A stretch of DNA of 36,247 nucleotides from CAXXOK01 sp001604115 (GCA_034928535.1 JAYFOV010000040.1:1-36247); one strand, 5' to 3'; shown: positions 1 to 8,433, numbered from the stretch's first letter. Translations and numbers: made by a program. Notes: generated by a model from the letters alone, not told the origin.

Positions 1-107
<107 letters not shown>

Positions 108-250
108 ATCCTGTATGCTCTTGATTCTTCCCCTCGAAGACTTTCGTCTCCTCAGGGTCAAGCACATTTACTCAAATTTATTGACTGCGCTTTGCGTTCG
201 TTTCTCTCTGTATCATTTTCAAGGTTCGGCGCTCAGTAGCGAGCTTGACT

Positions 251-279
251 ATAATACCAAAGTAACGCTCCCTTGTCAA
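251..279 (-). promoter_or_regulatory. rRNA operon promoter (sigma-A type)
   Basis: On the minus strand there is a perfect -35 TTGACA (279-274), a 17-bp spacer and a -10 TATTAT (256-251). It points at the 16S gene, whose mature end is about 140 nt downstream. The intervening leader (108-250) is AT-rich and carries the CCTTGAAAA-type motif often seen in Clostridia rRNA leaders. Region 108-457 therefore holds the rRNA leader, this promoter and, divergently, the promoter of the next gene. I see no protein gene in it. Confidence 0.85.
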
Positions 280-421
280 CACCTTTTTTCAAGAAATTAC
301 GCAAGAAATTCAAATGATCCCTTGCGTTTGCATCTCTTCCACTATATATACCCGGCGGATGATCCAACCGCCCCCAAGGCTTCCACTTTTCCCCAAAAAG
401 CGCAATGATCACTTGCGCCGC

Positions 422-450
422 TTGACTTTTCAGCCGCATGTGTGTATGCT
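422..450 (+). promoter_or_regulatory. Sigma-A promoter for the tandem membrane-protein genes
   Basis: TTGACT (422-427), 17-bp spacer, TATGCT (445-450). Predicted transcription start is about 457, which nearly coincides with the ATG at 458. It is back to back with the rRNA promoter about 145 bp away. Confidence 0.6.
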
Positions 451-457
451 TTCTGTT

Positions 458-2242
458 ATGTATGACGTATGCGGAAACCCTGATGCGGGCGCGACTACGC
501 GCCCGTCGGTGCCTGAAAGGCGGGCATGCGGACGCTGGTGGCTGTGCGGGTGGGTGCTGGCATGGGTGGAGTTTGGCCTGCTGCTGCGCTTTACCTATGT
601 ACACTATGCGTTGCTGGATGATGTGACGCTGGCACGCTCCATCGCCGGGTTCTGGGGTGGTGCGGCGATTCCTTTTTCCACGCACATCCACACGCTGCTG
701 GCCTACCCGCTTGCGGGGTTGTACACACTGGCGCCGGCTGTCCCGTGGTTTGGCGTGGCGCAGGCCGCCATGCTGCTGTTTGCCAGCGCGCTGGTCACCA
801 AAGCGCTGATGCAGCTGCTGGCGCGGTTGGCGCGCCCTGCCTGGCTCGGCATCCCGCTTTCGCTCTTGTTTCAGGCCGCCTTTCTGGTGGAGGGCAGCAC
901 CAGTGTCACGTATACCGTGACCTCCGCGATCCTCGCCAGCGCGGCCATCATGCAGCTCTTCGCTGTGGATCTGGCTGCGCCGCAGGGGCGCGCACGCGGT
1001 CTGGCACTTTCACTGGTGCCGATTCTGCTTGGCTATCTGCTGCGTCAGGTTTCCGCACTCCCGGCGCTCGCGGTCTGGCTGTTAGCCGCGGCCATCCGCG
1101 TGTGCATGCTCCCCGGGGCCGCGCGTATGCGGGTGCTTCGGCAAAGTCGCCGTTTCATGCTGATGGTATCGGTCATTGGCATCGGTTTGGTGCTGGTGCG
1201 GCAAGCGGATATCGCCTGGCAAAACCAACAGGGCTTGCTCCGCTGGCAACGCGCCCGCATTCAGCTGACGGATTTTGACCAAACCAACCGCCTTGCCCCG
1301 GAGGATCTGGCCGCCGTCGGCTGGACGCCCGCGGAGCTTGCCCTGTACCGCACCTGGTATTTCTGGGATGCGAACATGGACGAAGCCACCCTGACCGCCT
1401 TGCACGCCCGCTACCAGGCACTGCCTGCCCAGGAGGATCATCCGGGCATGCTGCGCGGCGTATGGCGCGCCTTTTTGCGGCTGGATGCGACCTCGGAAGC
1501 CTTTGCCCACTGGTGGAAGGCCGCACTCCTGCTGGCCGGGCTTGCCTGCCTGGGCGCGCTGGCCGCCGGCGAGCGGCATGTGCTGGGATATGCCGCGCCG
1601 CTTTTGATCCTGCTGGCCGCCGCCTTGCTGCTGGGCTACCTGGCACTGCAGGGGCGCTTTCCCCGGCGCGTCGCGGCCGTTGTGCTGTTCCCGGCATTGG
1701 CGGCTCTCTACGCGCTGGTGCTGGAGCGCTTCCCGCGCAGGTGCGGCGCGCGCACGCTGCTGCCTGCAGCCGCGGCACTGGTTTGTGTGGCCGTCATGGC
1801 TGGCGCAGCGCAAACGGCAGCCCGTTACTACATAAACCCCACAGCGGATAATTTCCCCACCGCTCAGGAGGCGGACGTCGCCTATGCGGCCGCGCACCCG
1901 GGGCAGCTGCTGTTTGTGGATAGCACGGTGCCCATTCCCAAGGCGCTATTTGCGCCCACACCCCGCACCGCCAACCTGATCCCGCTGCAAAGCTGGGACA
2001 GCCGCGCTCCTGGAATGCTTGCCACCCTGGCCGCCTTTGGGCTGGATGGGCTGGATTTCTCCATCACCGCGCTCCTAGGGGAGGATGTGCGGCTGCTGAG
2101 CGCCCAGCCCGCGCCGCAGCCTGAGCTGCTGGCTTACCTGACGGAGCGCGCCGGCGTCCCTGTGGTGGCGGATGCGGCCGGGCGCGCCGGGAACCTGTAC
2201 GTGATCCGCCTGCGCGCGGCGCAGCCCGTTGCCGCGCCGTAA
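458..2242 (+). CDS. Polytopic membrane protein, possible GT-C-like family (paralogue 1)
   Basis: Predicted integral membrane protein of 594 residues with about ten hydrophobic helices. The first spans roughly residues 28-44 after an Arg-rich N-terminus. An Asp-Asp pair (54-55) sits in the first extracytoplasmic loop, a placement seen in GT-C glycosyltransferases, but no family signature is certain. A central loop carries TDFD...GW(T/S)..E..L...WYF.D near nt 1266-1380, and a soluble C-terminal domain of about 130 residues follows the last helix (from ~nt 1830). The next gene shares the same plan and motifs, so the two arose by duplication. The start is uncertain: ATG 458 lies at the predicted transcription start (leaderless), ATG 446 overlaps the -10 box, and GTG 509 is another option; none has a good ribosome binding site. 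Function unknown; envelope polysaccharide or lipid glycosylation is only a guess. Confidence 0.75.
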   Translation: MYDVCGNPDAGATTRPSVPERRACGRWWLCGWVLAWVEFGLLLRFTYVHYALLDDVTLARSIAGFWGGAAIPFSTHIHTLLAYPLAGLYTLAPAVPWFGVAQAAMLLFASALVTKALMQLLARLARPAWLGIPLSLLFQAAFLVEGSTSVTYTVTSAILASAAIMQLFAVDLAAPQGRARGLALSLVPILLGYLLRQVSALPALAVWLLAAAIRVCMLPGAARMRVLRQSRRFMLMVSVIGIGLVLVRQADIAWQNQQGLLRWQRARIQLTDFDQTNRLAPEDLAAVGWTPAELALYRTWYFWDANMDEATLTALHARYQALPAQEDHPGMLRGVWRAFLRLDATSEAFAHWWKAALLLAGLACLGALAAGERHVLGYAAPLLILLAAALLLGYLALQGRFPRRVAAVVLFPALAALYALVLERFPRRCGARTLLPAAAALVCVAVMAGAAQTAARYYINPTADNFPTAQEADVAYAAAHPGQLLFVDSTVPIPKALFAPTPRTANLIPLQSWDSRAPGMLATLAAFGLDGLDFSITALLGEDVRLLSAQPAPQPELLAYLTERAGVPVVADAAGRAGNLYVIRLRAAQPVAAP

Positions 2243-2285
2243 CCGGGCGGGCAGGCAAACCTAACGACCAAAGGAGGCATTTTGC

Positions 2286-4343
2286 ATGCAACGCAACACC
2301 CGCACCATCCGCGCCCTGACCCCCTGGCTGATCGGGGTACTCTTGGCATCGCTGCTGTTTGCGCTGCTGGCTGTGTTTTCCTCCTACCAATACATCGGCA
2401 GTGACGATGCGCCCATCCTGCGCTCCTTCATGGGCTATGAGGGGGGCGAGCCCGCCACCTTCAGCATGATCGTGCACACGGCGCTGGCATGGCCGCTGTT
2501 TGCGCTGGCCAAGCTGTTCCCGGGCGTGGCGTGGTTTTCCATCCTGCAACTTGCCCTGCTGTGGTTGGCGCAGGTCGTGATCGTGAAAAGCCTGGTGCAG
2601 CTGACCACCCGGCGCGGGCATCGGCCATGGGTCGGCGCGTTGTTGGGTGCGCTGTTTCTGGCCGGGTATGCGCTGTTTGTGACCTGCCGGGTCAGTTTCA
2701 CCACCACCTCCGCGCTGGTCGGCGCGGCGGCAGTGGCACAGCTTTCTACGGTCAATTTTCAGGATTCAAGGCGCGGCGCAGTGTTCCTGCCCATGCTGGG
2801 CAGCACGGCGCTGCTGCTGCAGTGCTATTTTCTGCGGCAAATCTCAGTGTTGCCGCCGCTGTGCTTTTGGGTGCTCCTGCTGCTTTGCAAACTCGGCATC
2901 AACTTTGCTGGCAGGCGCACGCCCCTTGCACTGGCCCGGCCGGCGCTGGTCGCCATGCTGACCACCGCCTTGCTGTTTGGCGGGTTTGCGGCGCTGCGCG
3001 AGGCGGAGATCCGCCTGAGCGACGCGCGCCCCTTGCTGGACTGGCAGGTGCAGCGCAGCGCACTCATGGATTACACTGATTTTGACACCACCACCCGCCC
3101 GGAGACCCTTCAGGCGATCGGCTGGAGCGAGCCGGAGTTCACATTGTTCACATACTGGTATTTTTTAGATGATAACATCACCACCGAGGCCTTGCAGACG
3201 CTCAACCGCCAGCAAGCCCAGGACGATGCTGCCTTGACCCTGACGGATCGCCTCAACGCGACTTACGCCACCGTGCAAAGCACCCTGCAGACCTATCCGG
3301 CCATCGCCTACGGGCTGTTGGCCGCGCTGGCCATGGCGGCCGCAGCGCTGCTGGCTTTGGCACACTTACGGCGCCTTACGCTTCTGGCGGCGCTGGCCGT
3401 GTTGTGCGCGGCAGCCGGTGCCCTGCTCCTGATTGCATACCTTGCCTTCAGCGGCAGGCTGCCCATGCGTGCCGCCGCCAGCGTGCTCTACCCCTTTGCC
3501 GCATTTGTGTTTGCCGCCTTGGCAGGGGCACTGGACCGCCCTTTGCCACCACAGCTTTCACAGGCCGGGGCCATGCGCACCGGGGATGCTTCCCCCAGCA
3601 TGGCCGGGCTCACCCCAATCCCCCCGCAGGCACCGGAGGGCGCGCCTTCTGCACAGGCCAGCGCATCCGTTTTGACCCCTGACACGATGCAGCCCGATGC
3701 GCCCGACGCTTTGGCATCCGTTGCCCGCGCTGCGTCCGCCGGGCGAAGCCCCGCCGCGCCCCACGCCGCCGCCATCCCCACCCGGGATGCGCGATCCGGG
3801 CAGGAGCCTCCGGCCAAGCCAAAACTTGCAGAGCGCCTGCCACGCCTGGCAGGGAGCGTGCTGCTGTGTGCAGCGCTGCTGTGCGGCGGTTGGTTCGCCA
3901 CGCAGGCGGCTTTGACCATGGCCAAGGCTGTGCAGCCGCCCGTAAGCGAGGAAACCATGGATTATTCCAGCGTGAACATCGCAGATCTGGATGCCTACGC
4001 GCTGGAAAACCCCGATACCCTGTTCATCCACGACCTGTCCCAATTGGGGGATACGCGCCTGTTCCCGCAAACGCCATCGCAGGGGCTGGCCGGCAATGTG
4101 ATGTTCTGGGGCGGCTATCCGGTGCACACCCCCAGCTGGCGGCGCATGCTGACCAAGTATGGCATCACGGCGCTGGATGGCACCATCTTCCTGCGGGACA
4201 ACGTGCTGCTGGCCAGCACCGACCCGGAGCCATGGCCCAGCCTGATGGCCTACATCGCCCAGTGCGCGGGCACGGAAAACCTGGAATGGGATTATGATAC
4301 CTCCATCGGGTATGTGAACCTGTTCCGTATCTACACCTATTAA
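2286..4343 (+). CDS. Polytopic membrane protein, possible GT-C-like family (paralogue 2)
   Basis: 685-residue membrane protein, paralogous to the preceding gene and 43 bp downstream, with a strong ribosome binding site (AAAGGAGG) before ATG 2286. Shared features are TM1 at about residues 14-31, the Asp-Asp pair at 40-41 in the first loop, a loop with HTALAWPL (HTLLAYPL in paralogue 1), the TDFD...IGWSEPEF...YWYF.DDN motif, and an extracytoplasmic C-terminal domain. Unlike paralogue 1 it has a ~110-residue Pro/Ala/Ser-rich insertion at about residues 415-525 between two late helices. This looks like a flexible linker and may be poorly conserved. The two genes are probably co-transcribed from the promoter at 422-450. 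Biochemical role not identified. Confidence 0.85.
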   Translation: MQRNTRTIRALTPWLIGVLLASLLFALLAVFSSYQYIGSDDAPILRSFMGYEGGEPATFSMIVHTALAWPLFALAKLFPGVAWFSILQLALLWLAQVVIVKSLVQLTTRRGHRPWVGALLGALFLAGYALFVTCRVSFTTTSALVGAAAVAQLSTVNFQDSRRGAVFLPMLGSTALLLQCYFLRQISVLPPLCFWVLLLLCKLGINFAGRRTPLALARPALVAMLTTALLFGGFAALREAEIRLSDARPLLDWQVQRSALMDYTDFDTTTRPETLQAIGWSEPEFTLFTYWYFLDDNITTEALQTLNRQQAQDDAALTLTDRLNATYATVQSTLQTYPAIAYGLLAALAMAAAALLALAHLRRLTLLAALAVLCAAAGALLLIAYLAFSGRLPMRAAASVLYPFAAFVFAALAGALDRPLPPQLSQAGAMRTGDASPSMAGLTPIPPQAPEGAPSAQASASVLTPDTMQPDAPDALASVARAASAGRSPAAPHAAAIPTRDARSGQEPPAKPKLAERLPRLAGSVLLCAALLCGGWFATQAALTMAKAVQPPVSEETMDYSSVNIADLDAYALENPDTLFIHDLSQLGDTRLFPQTPSQGLAGNVMFWGGYPVHTPSWRRMLTKYGITALDGTIFLRDNVLLASTDPEPWPSLMAYIAQCAGTENLEWDYDTSIGYVNLFRIYTY

Positions 4344-4457
4344 GGAGCCGCACGGCACCCCCCTGCGCGCCGCACAAGGCGGCGCAGGCCGGGGCCGCTT
4401 TGCAGGCGCAGGGCGGCCGCAGCGCCGCGCGGCTCCATTCCCCCCGAAACTGCGGGG
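4344..4457 (+). other. Branched inverted-repeat structure between membrane-protein and MATE genes
   Basis: The intergenic segment can fold into a three-way junction. An outer stem pairs 4344-4356 with 4424-4436 (12 of 13 pairs). It encloses hairpin 1 (4363-4387, loop near ACAA) and hairpin 2 (4393-4398 with 4413-4418). A third small hairpin, CCCCG/CGGGG (4442-4446 with 4453-4457), ends just before the MATE ribosome binding site (GGAGG, ~4460). No T-tract follows, so it is not a simple terminator. High GC raises the chance-pairing background. It does not match a riboswitch consensus that I know. Confidence 0.4.
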
Positions 4458-4477
4458 TTTGGAGGAAAGTTGGCAAC

Positions 4478-5905
4478 ATGATCACAAAAACATACACCCA
4501 AAGGCTCACGGCCTTTTTACGCTCCTGTTTTGTATGGGATAAACCCTTTGTCCGGTGGGTGGCGATGGTTGCCATCCCCATGGTGGTGCAAGAGCTGGTG
4601 GGCGCATCGTTGCACATTATCGACAGCCTGATGGTATCCGGCCTGGGCGATACGGCCTATGCCGCTGTCACGCAGGCCAACCGCTTCACGTTTCTGTTTC
4701 AGCTGTTCACGTTTGGCACGGTATCGGGCGGCGCCATCTTCATGAGCCAGTACTGGGGCGCGGGGGATGTGCGCGGCATGCGCAAGGTCATGGGGCTAAC
4801 GCTGCTCACATCCGGGGGCATCGCGCTGCTGTTCACGCTGCCGGCTCTTTTCACGCCGCACATTCCCGTTTCCTTTTTCCTGCCGGAGGGGGAAAGCCGG
4901 GGCATCGCCATCATTTACCTGCGCACCGTTGCGCCCAGCTACCTCATCATGGCGGTGAACATGGTATTTGCCGCCTGCATCAAGGCCGGGGAAAAGACCT
5001 ACATCCCGCTCATTGCGGGGGTGGCGAGCATCGCCACCAACACGGTGCTCAACTACGCGTTCATTTACGGTCACTTCGGCTTTGCGCCCATGGGCGTGTA
5101 CGGCGCGGCGGTGGCCACCAACATCGCTGCAGGCGTGCAGCTGCTCATCACCCTGCTGTTTGCCTATGGCAAAAAGCTGCCCGCCGGCGCGCCGCTGGCA
5201 CAGATGTTTGTGCGGGACGCGGCGCTGCTGCGCCAGTTCATCAAAACCGCCATGCCCGTGGTGTTCAACGAAGGGCTGTGGGCGCTGGGCGTGACCATGT
5301 ACGGCGTGTATTACGGCAGCATGAGCGATGCGGCCGTGGCCGCCACCGGCATCTGCAACAACATCGACAGTCTGGTGTGGGTGTTCATCTTCAGCATGAT
5401 GCACGCAACGGCCATCATCATCGGCAAAACGCTGGGTGCAGGCCGCAAGGACGAAGCCTACCTGTACGGCAAGCGCCTCATTGCGGGCGCGATGCTGGCT
5501 GGCGTGGTGCTGGGCGGGGTCATGATCCTGCTGCGCAGCCCCATCCTCTCGCTGTACGGCGGCCTTTCCCCGGAGGTAATCCAGAAGGCCAACGTGATCC
5601 TGCTGTTTGGATCGCTGACGATGTGGTTTCGCGCGTTCAACTGCATCAACGTGGTGGGCATCCTGCGCAGCGGCGGGGACACGGTGTTCAGCCTCAAGCT
5701 GGACGTGGGCAGCATGTGGCTGGTGGGCGTGCCGCTGTGCGCCATCGCCACCTATGTGCTTCACTGGCCGGTTGAGTATATCTACCTGCTCTCCTTCAGT
5801 GAGGAGATCGTCAAAATGGTCATCGGCATCCCGCACTTTATGGGACGCACCTGGATCCGCAACCTGACAATCAAAGAGGGGGAACCTGCCCTTGAAACCC
5901 ATTGA
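4478..5905 (+). CDS. MATE family efflux transporter
   Basis: 475-residue multidrug and toxic compound extrusion transporter, an inner-membrane antiporter that exports small molecules using Na+ or H+. The N-terminus follows the family pattern: a short cytoplasmic tail, then IPMVVQELVGASLHIIDSLMVSGLGD (about residues 33-58), and a QANRF...FGTVSGGAIFMSQYWGAGD segment. About 12 hydrophobic helices span the protein, with the two-fold MATE layout visible in the second half. ATG 4478 is preferred over upstream in-frame starts because GGAGGAAAG lies 10-17 nt upstream and the family N-terminus fits. The stop overlaps the next gene by 14 bp, so the kinase downstream is probably translationally coupled. 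Substrate cannot be inferred. Confidence 0.93.
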   Translation: MITKTYTQRLTAFLRSCFVWDKPFVRWVAMVAIPMVVQELVGASLHIIDSLMVSGLGDTAYAAVTQANRFTFLFQLFTFGTVSGGAIFMSQYWGAGDVRGMRKVMGLTLLTSGGIALLFTLPALFTPHIPVSFFLPEGESRGIAIIYLRTVAPSYLIMAVNMVFAACIKAGEKTYIPLIAGVASIATNTVLNYAFIYGHFGFAPMGVYGAAVATNIAAGVQLLITLLFAYGKKLPAGAPLAQMFVRDAALLRQFIKTAMPVVFNEGLWALGVTMYGVYYGSMSDAAVAATGICNNIDSLVWVFIFSMMHATAIIIGKTLGAGRKDEAYLYGKRLIAGAMLAGVVLGGVMILLRSPILSLYGGLSPEVIQKANVILLFGSLTMWFRAFNCINVVGILRSGGDTVFSLKLDVGSMWLVGVPLCAIATYVLHWPVEYIYLLSFSEEIVKMVIGIPHFMGRTWIRNLTIKEGEPALETH

Positions 5906-6713
5906 TCTGGTCATTAAAATCGGCAGCATGGGGCTGATCCAAAAGGAAGACGGCGCGCTGGACTACAACATTTTTCAGCGCCTGGGGGATGATCTGCGCC
6001 CGGGCATGGCGCTCATCACCAGCGGCGCAACGGAGATCGGCCGCCTGGACTACATCCGCCGTACGGGGGTGGAGCTGCACGGCGATCCCGAGCAGGACAA
6101 AACCGACTACGCCGCGCAGGGGCAGATTATCCTGATGGATAACTACCGGCGCTTTGTGCGCCCGGAGTTTGGCGTACGGCAGGTGCTGGTGGAGCACACG
6201 CACTTTAACGACCCGCAAAAACGTGAGCATATCCTCAAGCTGTTCATGCGCGCGGCGGATCAGGGGTGCATCCCCATCATTAACTACAACGACCCGGTGA
6301 GCGATGAGGAAAACCGCAAGATGGAGCTGGCCAGCCGCGCGCTGAGCGGCCCCGTGGTAGAGTGTGTGGATAACGACGAGACGGCCGCGGTGGTCGCCTC
6401 GCTGGTGGGCGCCAAGATGCTCATCCTGCTCACGACCACAGAGGGCATTTACCTTGATAAGGACGACCCCACCACGCTGGTGCGGGAGGTGTTTGCCCCT
6501 GACATTGAAGCGCTGCGCGTGAAGGTCACGGAGCTCATGACCCACTGCGAGGGTGCCAGCCGCGCCGGCGCCAACGGCGCGCGCGCCAAGCTGGCCTATG
6601 CCCTGCGCGCCGCCGAACACGGCAGTCAGGTGATCATCGGGCATGCGCGCCACCACATCCGCGCGCTGCAAAACGGCAGCGCGCCCTGCACCCGCATCGG
6701 CGTGCAGGCGTAG
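5892..6713 (+). CDS. Amino acid kinase family protein, glutamate 5-kinase-like
   Basis: 273-residue ATP-dependent kinase of the amino-acid-kinase fold. Features resembling ProB are the N-terminal phosphate-binding lysine region VIKIGS (Lys9), TSGATEIG (44-46 SGA), IPIINYNDPVSDE, the VDNDE block (Asp160-Asn-Asp162) followed by LILLTTTEGIY, and the C-terminal GA.RAGANGARAKLAYALRAAEHG..VIIGHA segment. It lacks the C-terminal PUA domain of many ProB enzymes, and no proA lies beside it, so proline synthesis is not certain. The TTG start at 5892 has a GAGGGGGA ribosome binding site inside the end of the MATE gene (14-bp overlap). Coupling to an exporter suggests a shared but unknown substrate. A uridylate or other small-acid kinase is an alternative. 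Confidence 0.8.
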   Translation: MKPIDLVIKIGSMGLIQKEDGALDYNIFQRLGDDLRPGMALITSGATEIGRLDYIRRTGVELHGDPEQDKTDYAAQGQIILMDNYRRFVRPEFGVRQVLVEHTHFNDPQKREHILKLFMRAADQGCIPIINYNDPVSDEENRKMELASRALSGPVVECVDNDETAAVVASLVGAKMLILLTTTEGIYLDKDDPTTLVREVFAPDIEALRVKVTELMTHCEGASRAGANGARAKLAYALRAAEHGSQVIIGHARHHIRALQNGSAPCTRIGVQA

Positions 6714-6737
6714 CCCGCCGCGCCTGCAAACCTGTGC

Positions 6738-6818
6738 TTGACGAACACCCCATCCTGGTTGTATGCTACACCCATGCAACGATGCAAGCCCGGCCGCCAA
6801 CCCGCCGCCGGGCTTTGC
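6738..6818 (+). promoter_or_regulatory. Promoter and leader hairpin of the small membrane-protein gene
   Basis: TTGACG (6738-6743), 18-bp spacer, TATGCT (6762-6767). The predicted leader is about 110 nt and contains a hairpin AAGCCCGGC/GCCGGGCTT (6786-6794 with 6807-6815) with no following T-run. Confidence 0.6.
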
Positions 6819-6886
6819 AACGGGCGCACGTCCGGCGCGGGGCGGCACAAGCCGTGCCTGCGCGGGCATGAGGAAGGGGATGCGAA

Positions 6887-7405
6887 ATGAATTTTCTGCA
6901 ATCGCTGTTGACGCTGGTGGTGGCCTGCGGGATGGGTCTATTCTATTTTCTGATGGACATGAGCCGGAAAAGCCCGCGCCGCGTGCAGGTGAACGGCCGG
7001 GAGTTTCGCATGCCGGACATGCGTTTTCACTACACGCCGGATGCGCTGTATGAGGCCATGGATCAGCTGGGGCAGGAGAATCGCCCGCGCATGAAGCGCT
7101 ACTGGATGCTGGATTTTGGCTTTATCCTCTGCTTTTTGGGGGTAATGCTGTCCATCGACCTGAATGTGGATGGCCCCGCGACGCGGCTGTATATCCTGAT
7201 GGGCATCATCGCCATTGCCCGCGCCGTACTGGACACACTGGAGAACATCCTGCTGCTGCGCGTGTACCGCGCCTACCCCGCGCGCAGGGACGGGCTGGCT
7301 CGTTTGGCCGCGCGGGTGACATCCGCTAAGTTTCTGTGCCTGTATGCATGGGTATCGCTGTTGTTTTACAAGCTGTTTGCCCGGGCTTTCGGCATCGGCG
7401 CCTAA
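6887..7405 (+). CDS. Small polytopic membrane protein, unknown function
   Basis: 172-residue protein with four predicted hydrophobic helices at about residues 5-23, 74-92, 100-122 and 148-165. Between helices 1 and 2 lies a polar segment (residues 25-70) with VNGREFRMPDMRFHYTPDALYEAMD, predicted to be soluble and acidic. ATG 6887 follows GAGGAAGGGG with good spacing. It has its own promoter (6738-6767) and ends 14 bp before a strong terminator, so it is monocistronic. I do not recognise the family; similar uncharacterised proteins are common in Clostridia. Confidence 0.75.
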   Translation: MNFLQSLLTLVVACGMGLFYFLMDMSRKSPRRVQVNGREFRMPDMRFHYTPDALYEAMDQLGQENRPRMKRYWMLDFGFILCFLGVMLSIDLNVDGPATRLYILMGIIAIARAVLDTLENILLLRVYRAYPARRDGLARLAARVTSAKFLCLYAWVSLLFYKLFARAFGIGA

Positions 7406-7418
7406 GCCTTGGGCTGCC

Positions 7419-7464
7419 AAAAAGCTGGATCGGGGGAAAACAATTTCCCCCGATCCAGCTTTTT
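7419..7464. terminator. Bidirectional rho-independent terminator, perfect 21-bp stem
   Basis: Positions 7419-7439 are exactly complementary to 7444-7464 with a 4-nt loop (ACAA). The stem ends in A5/T5, giving a T-run on both strands. It sits between the plus-strand gene ending at 7405 and the minus-strand TraX-like gene ending at 7587, so it can end both convergent transcripts. Confidence 0.92.
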
Positions 7465-7586
7465 GATTGCAGCATGGGCCGCGGTATGCGGCCGCGTAGC
7501 GTGTTTCACAGCGCATGCAGCGGGGATCCCGCGCCACAGCGCAGAACTGCGCGTATGATCCATCCCCTCAAGGTGTTGCGGCCGGC

Positions 7587-8378
7587 TCACCACCGGGTCA
7601 GCCCGGCCAGCAGCTGCGCCGTGTCCGCGCCGCCCAGCACCCGCAGGCCAAAAATCACCAGCAGGTGCAGCGGGTAGAACCCATACCCGAGCCATTTGGG
7701 CAATTTGATGCCTGTGTGTGTGGGGATCAGGATAAACGGCAGCGCAAACACCATGAGCCCCTGCATCCGGAAAAACGGCGCGGCCACCGCGCCCACCCCC
7801 GGCCAGCTCAAAAAGGTCAGCGGCACCCCCGCAATGCTGTTGATGGCGCTATACCCCGCGCCCCAGAAGGCGCTGTAGGCCAGAAACAGTGCCGCAAGCC
7901 CCGCCGGGGTGCTGCGCGCCATGTACAAAAGCAGGATGAACGCAAGCCCCCGCCAGCCATAATCCACATTGAGGAAGCCCAGCAGCGCAAAGCCCAGCAC
8001 CGGCGCCCAGATGTGGCTCAGGTGCCAGCGCATCCGGATTCCGTAGATCACCAGCACGGCCAGGGTAAATAGGAACAGGATATTCAGCTTGCCCCATGTG
8101 TTGCCCAGCGCGATCATGTTGATGGGCTGGGAGATGACCGCCATGGTCAGCAGCCGAAGGGCGTAGCGCTTCATATCCCGGGTATAGACACAGCCGACCA
8201 CCAGGCACCAGGCATACACCGGCATGGCGATGCGCCCCAGCATGCGCATTTCCGCCGCATTGCCAAACAGCGCCACCCCAAGGTGATCGATCATCATAAA
8301 AACCAGTGCCACCAGTTTGAGCCAATCCGTATCGGCATTGCCAGCCAGTTGCCCGCGCCGCAGGGTATGTTCCGCCAT
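7587..8378 (-). CDS. TraX-family membrane protein (acyltransferase-3-like)
   Basis: 263-residue multi-pass membrane protein. The N-terminus DWLKLVALVFMMIDHLG (about residues 18-34), followed by RMLGRIAMPVYAWCLVVG and KRYALRLLTMAVISQPI, is the signature of the TraX family. This family is named after the F-plasmid pilin N-acetyltransferase but is widespread in Firmicutes chromosomes. About eight helices are predicted. The ATG at 8378 (minus) follows AGGAGG. Nothing else here is conjugative, so a role in acetylating a cell-envelope molecule is more plausible than pilin modification, but this is inference. Its transcript starts at the promoter 8433-8405 and ends at the shared terminator. Confidence 0.85.
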   Translation of the reverse strand: MAEHTLRRGQLAGNADTDWLKLVALVFMMIDHLGVALFGNAAEMRMLGRIAMPVYAWCLVVGCVYTRDMKRYALRLLTMAVISQPINMIALGNTWGKLNILFLFTLAVLVIYGIRMRWHLSHIWAPVLGFALLGFLNVDYGWRGLAFILLLYMARSTPAGLAALFLAYSAFWGAGYSAINSIAGVPLTFLSWPGVGAVAAPFFRMQGLMVFALPFILIPTHTGIKLPKWLGYGFYPLHLLVIFGLRVLGGADTAQLLAGLTRW

Positions 8379-8404
8379 GCGCCATCGCCTCCTGATTGCC
8401 TGTG

Positions 8405-8433
8405 ATTATAGCACAGCCTTGCCTGCGCCACAA
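8405..8433 (-). promoter_or_regulatory. Promoter of the TraX-family gene
   Basis: On the minus strand a perfect -10 TATAAT (8410-8405) lies 17 bp downstream of a weak -35 TTGTGG (8433-8428). The start codon is about 25 nt after the -10 box. Confidence 0.6.

Noticed and set aside
233..691. Minus-strand frame across the rRNA promoter
   Set aside because: Overlaps the rRNA promoter and leader and is antisense to the membrane-protein gene.
4344..4457. Guanidine (mini-ykkC type) riboswitch before the MATE gene
   Set aside because: The hairpin loops do not carry the ACGR loops of that class; kept only as an unassigned structure.
7587..8378. Conjugative element suggested by the TraX name
   Set aside because: TraX-family proteins are common chromosomal membrane proteins in Firmicutes and nothing else here is conjugative.
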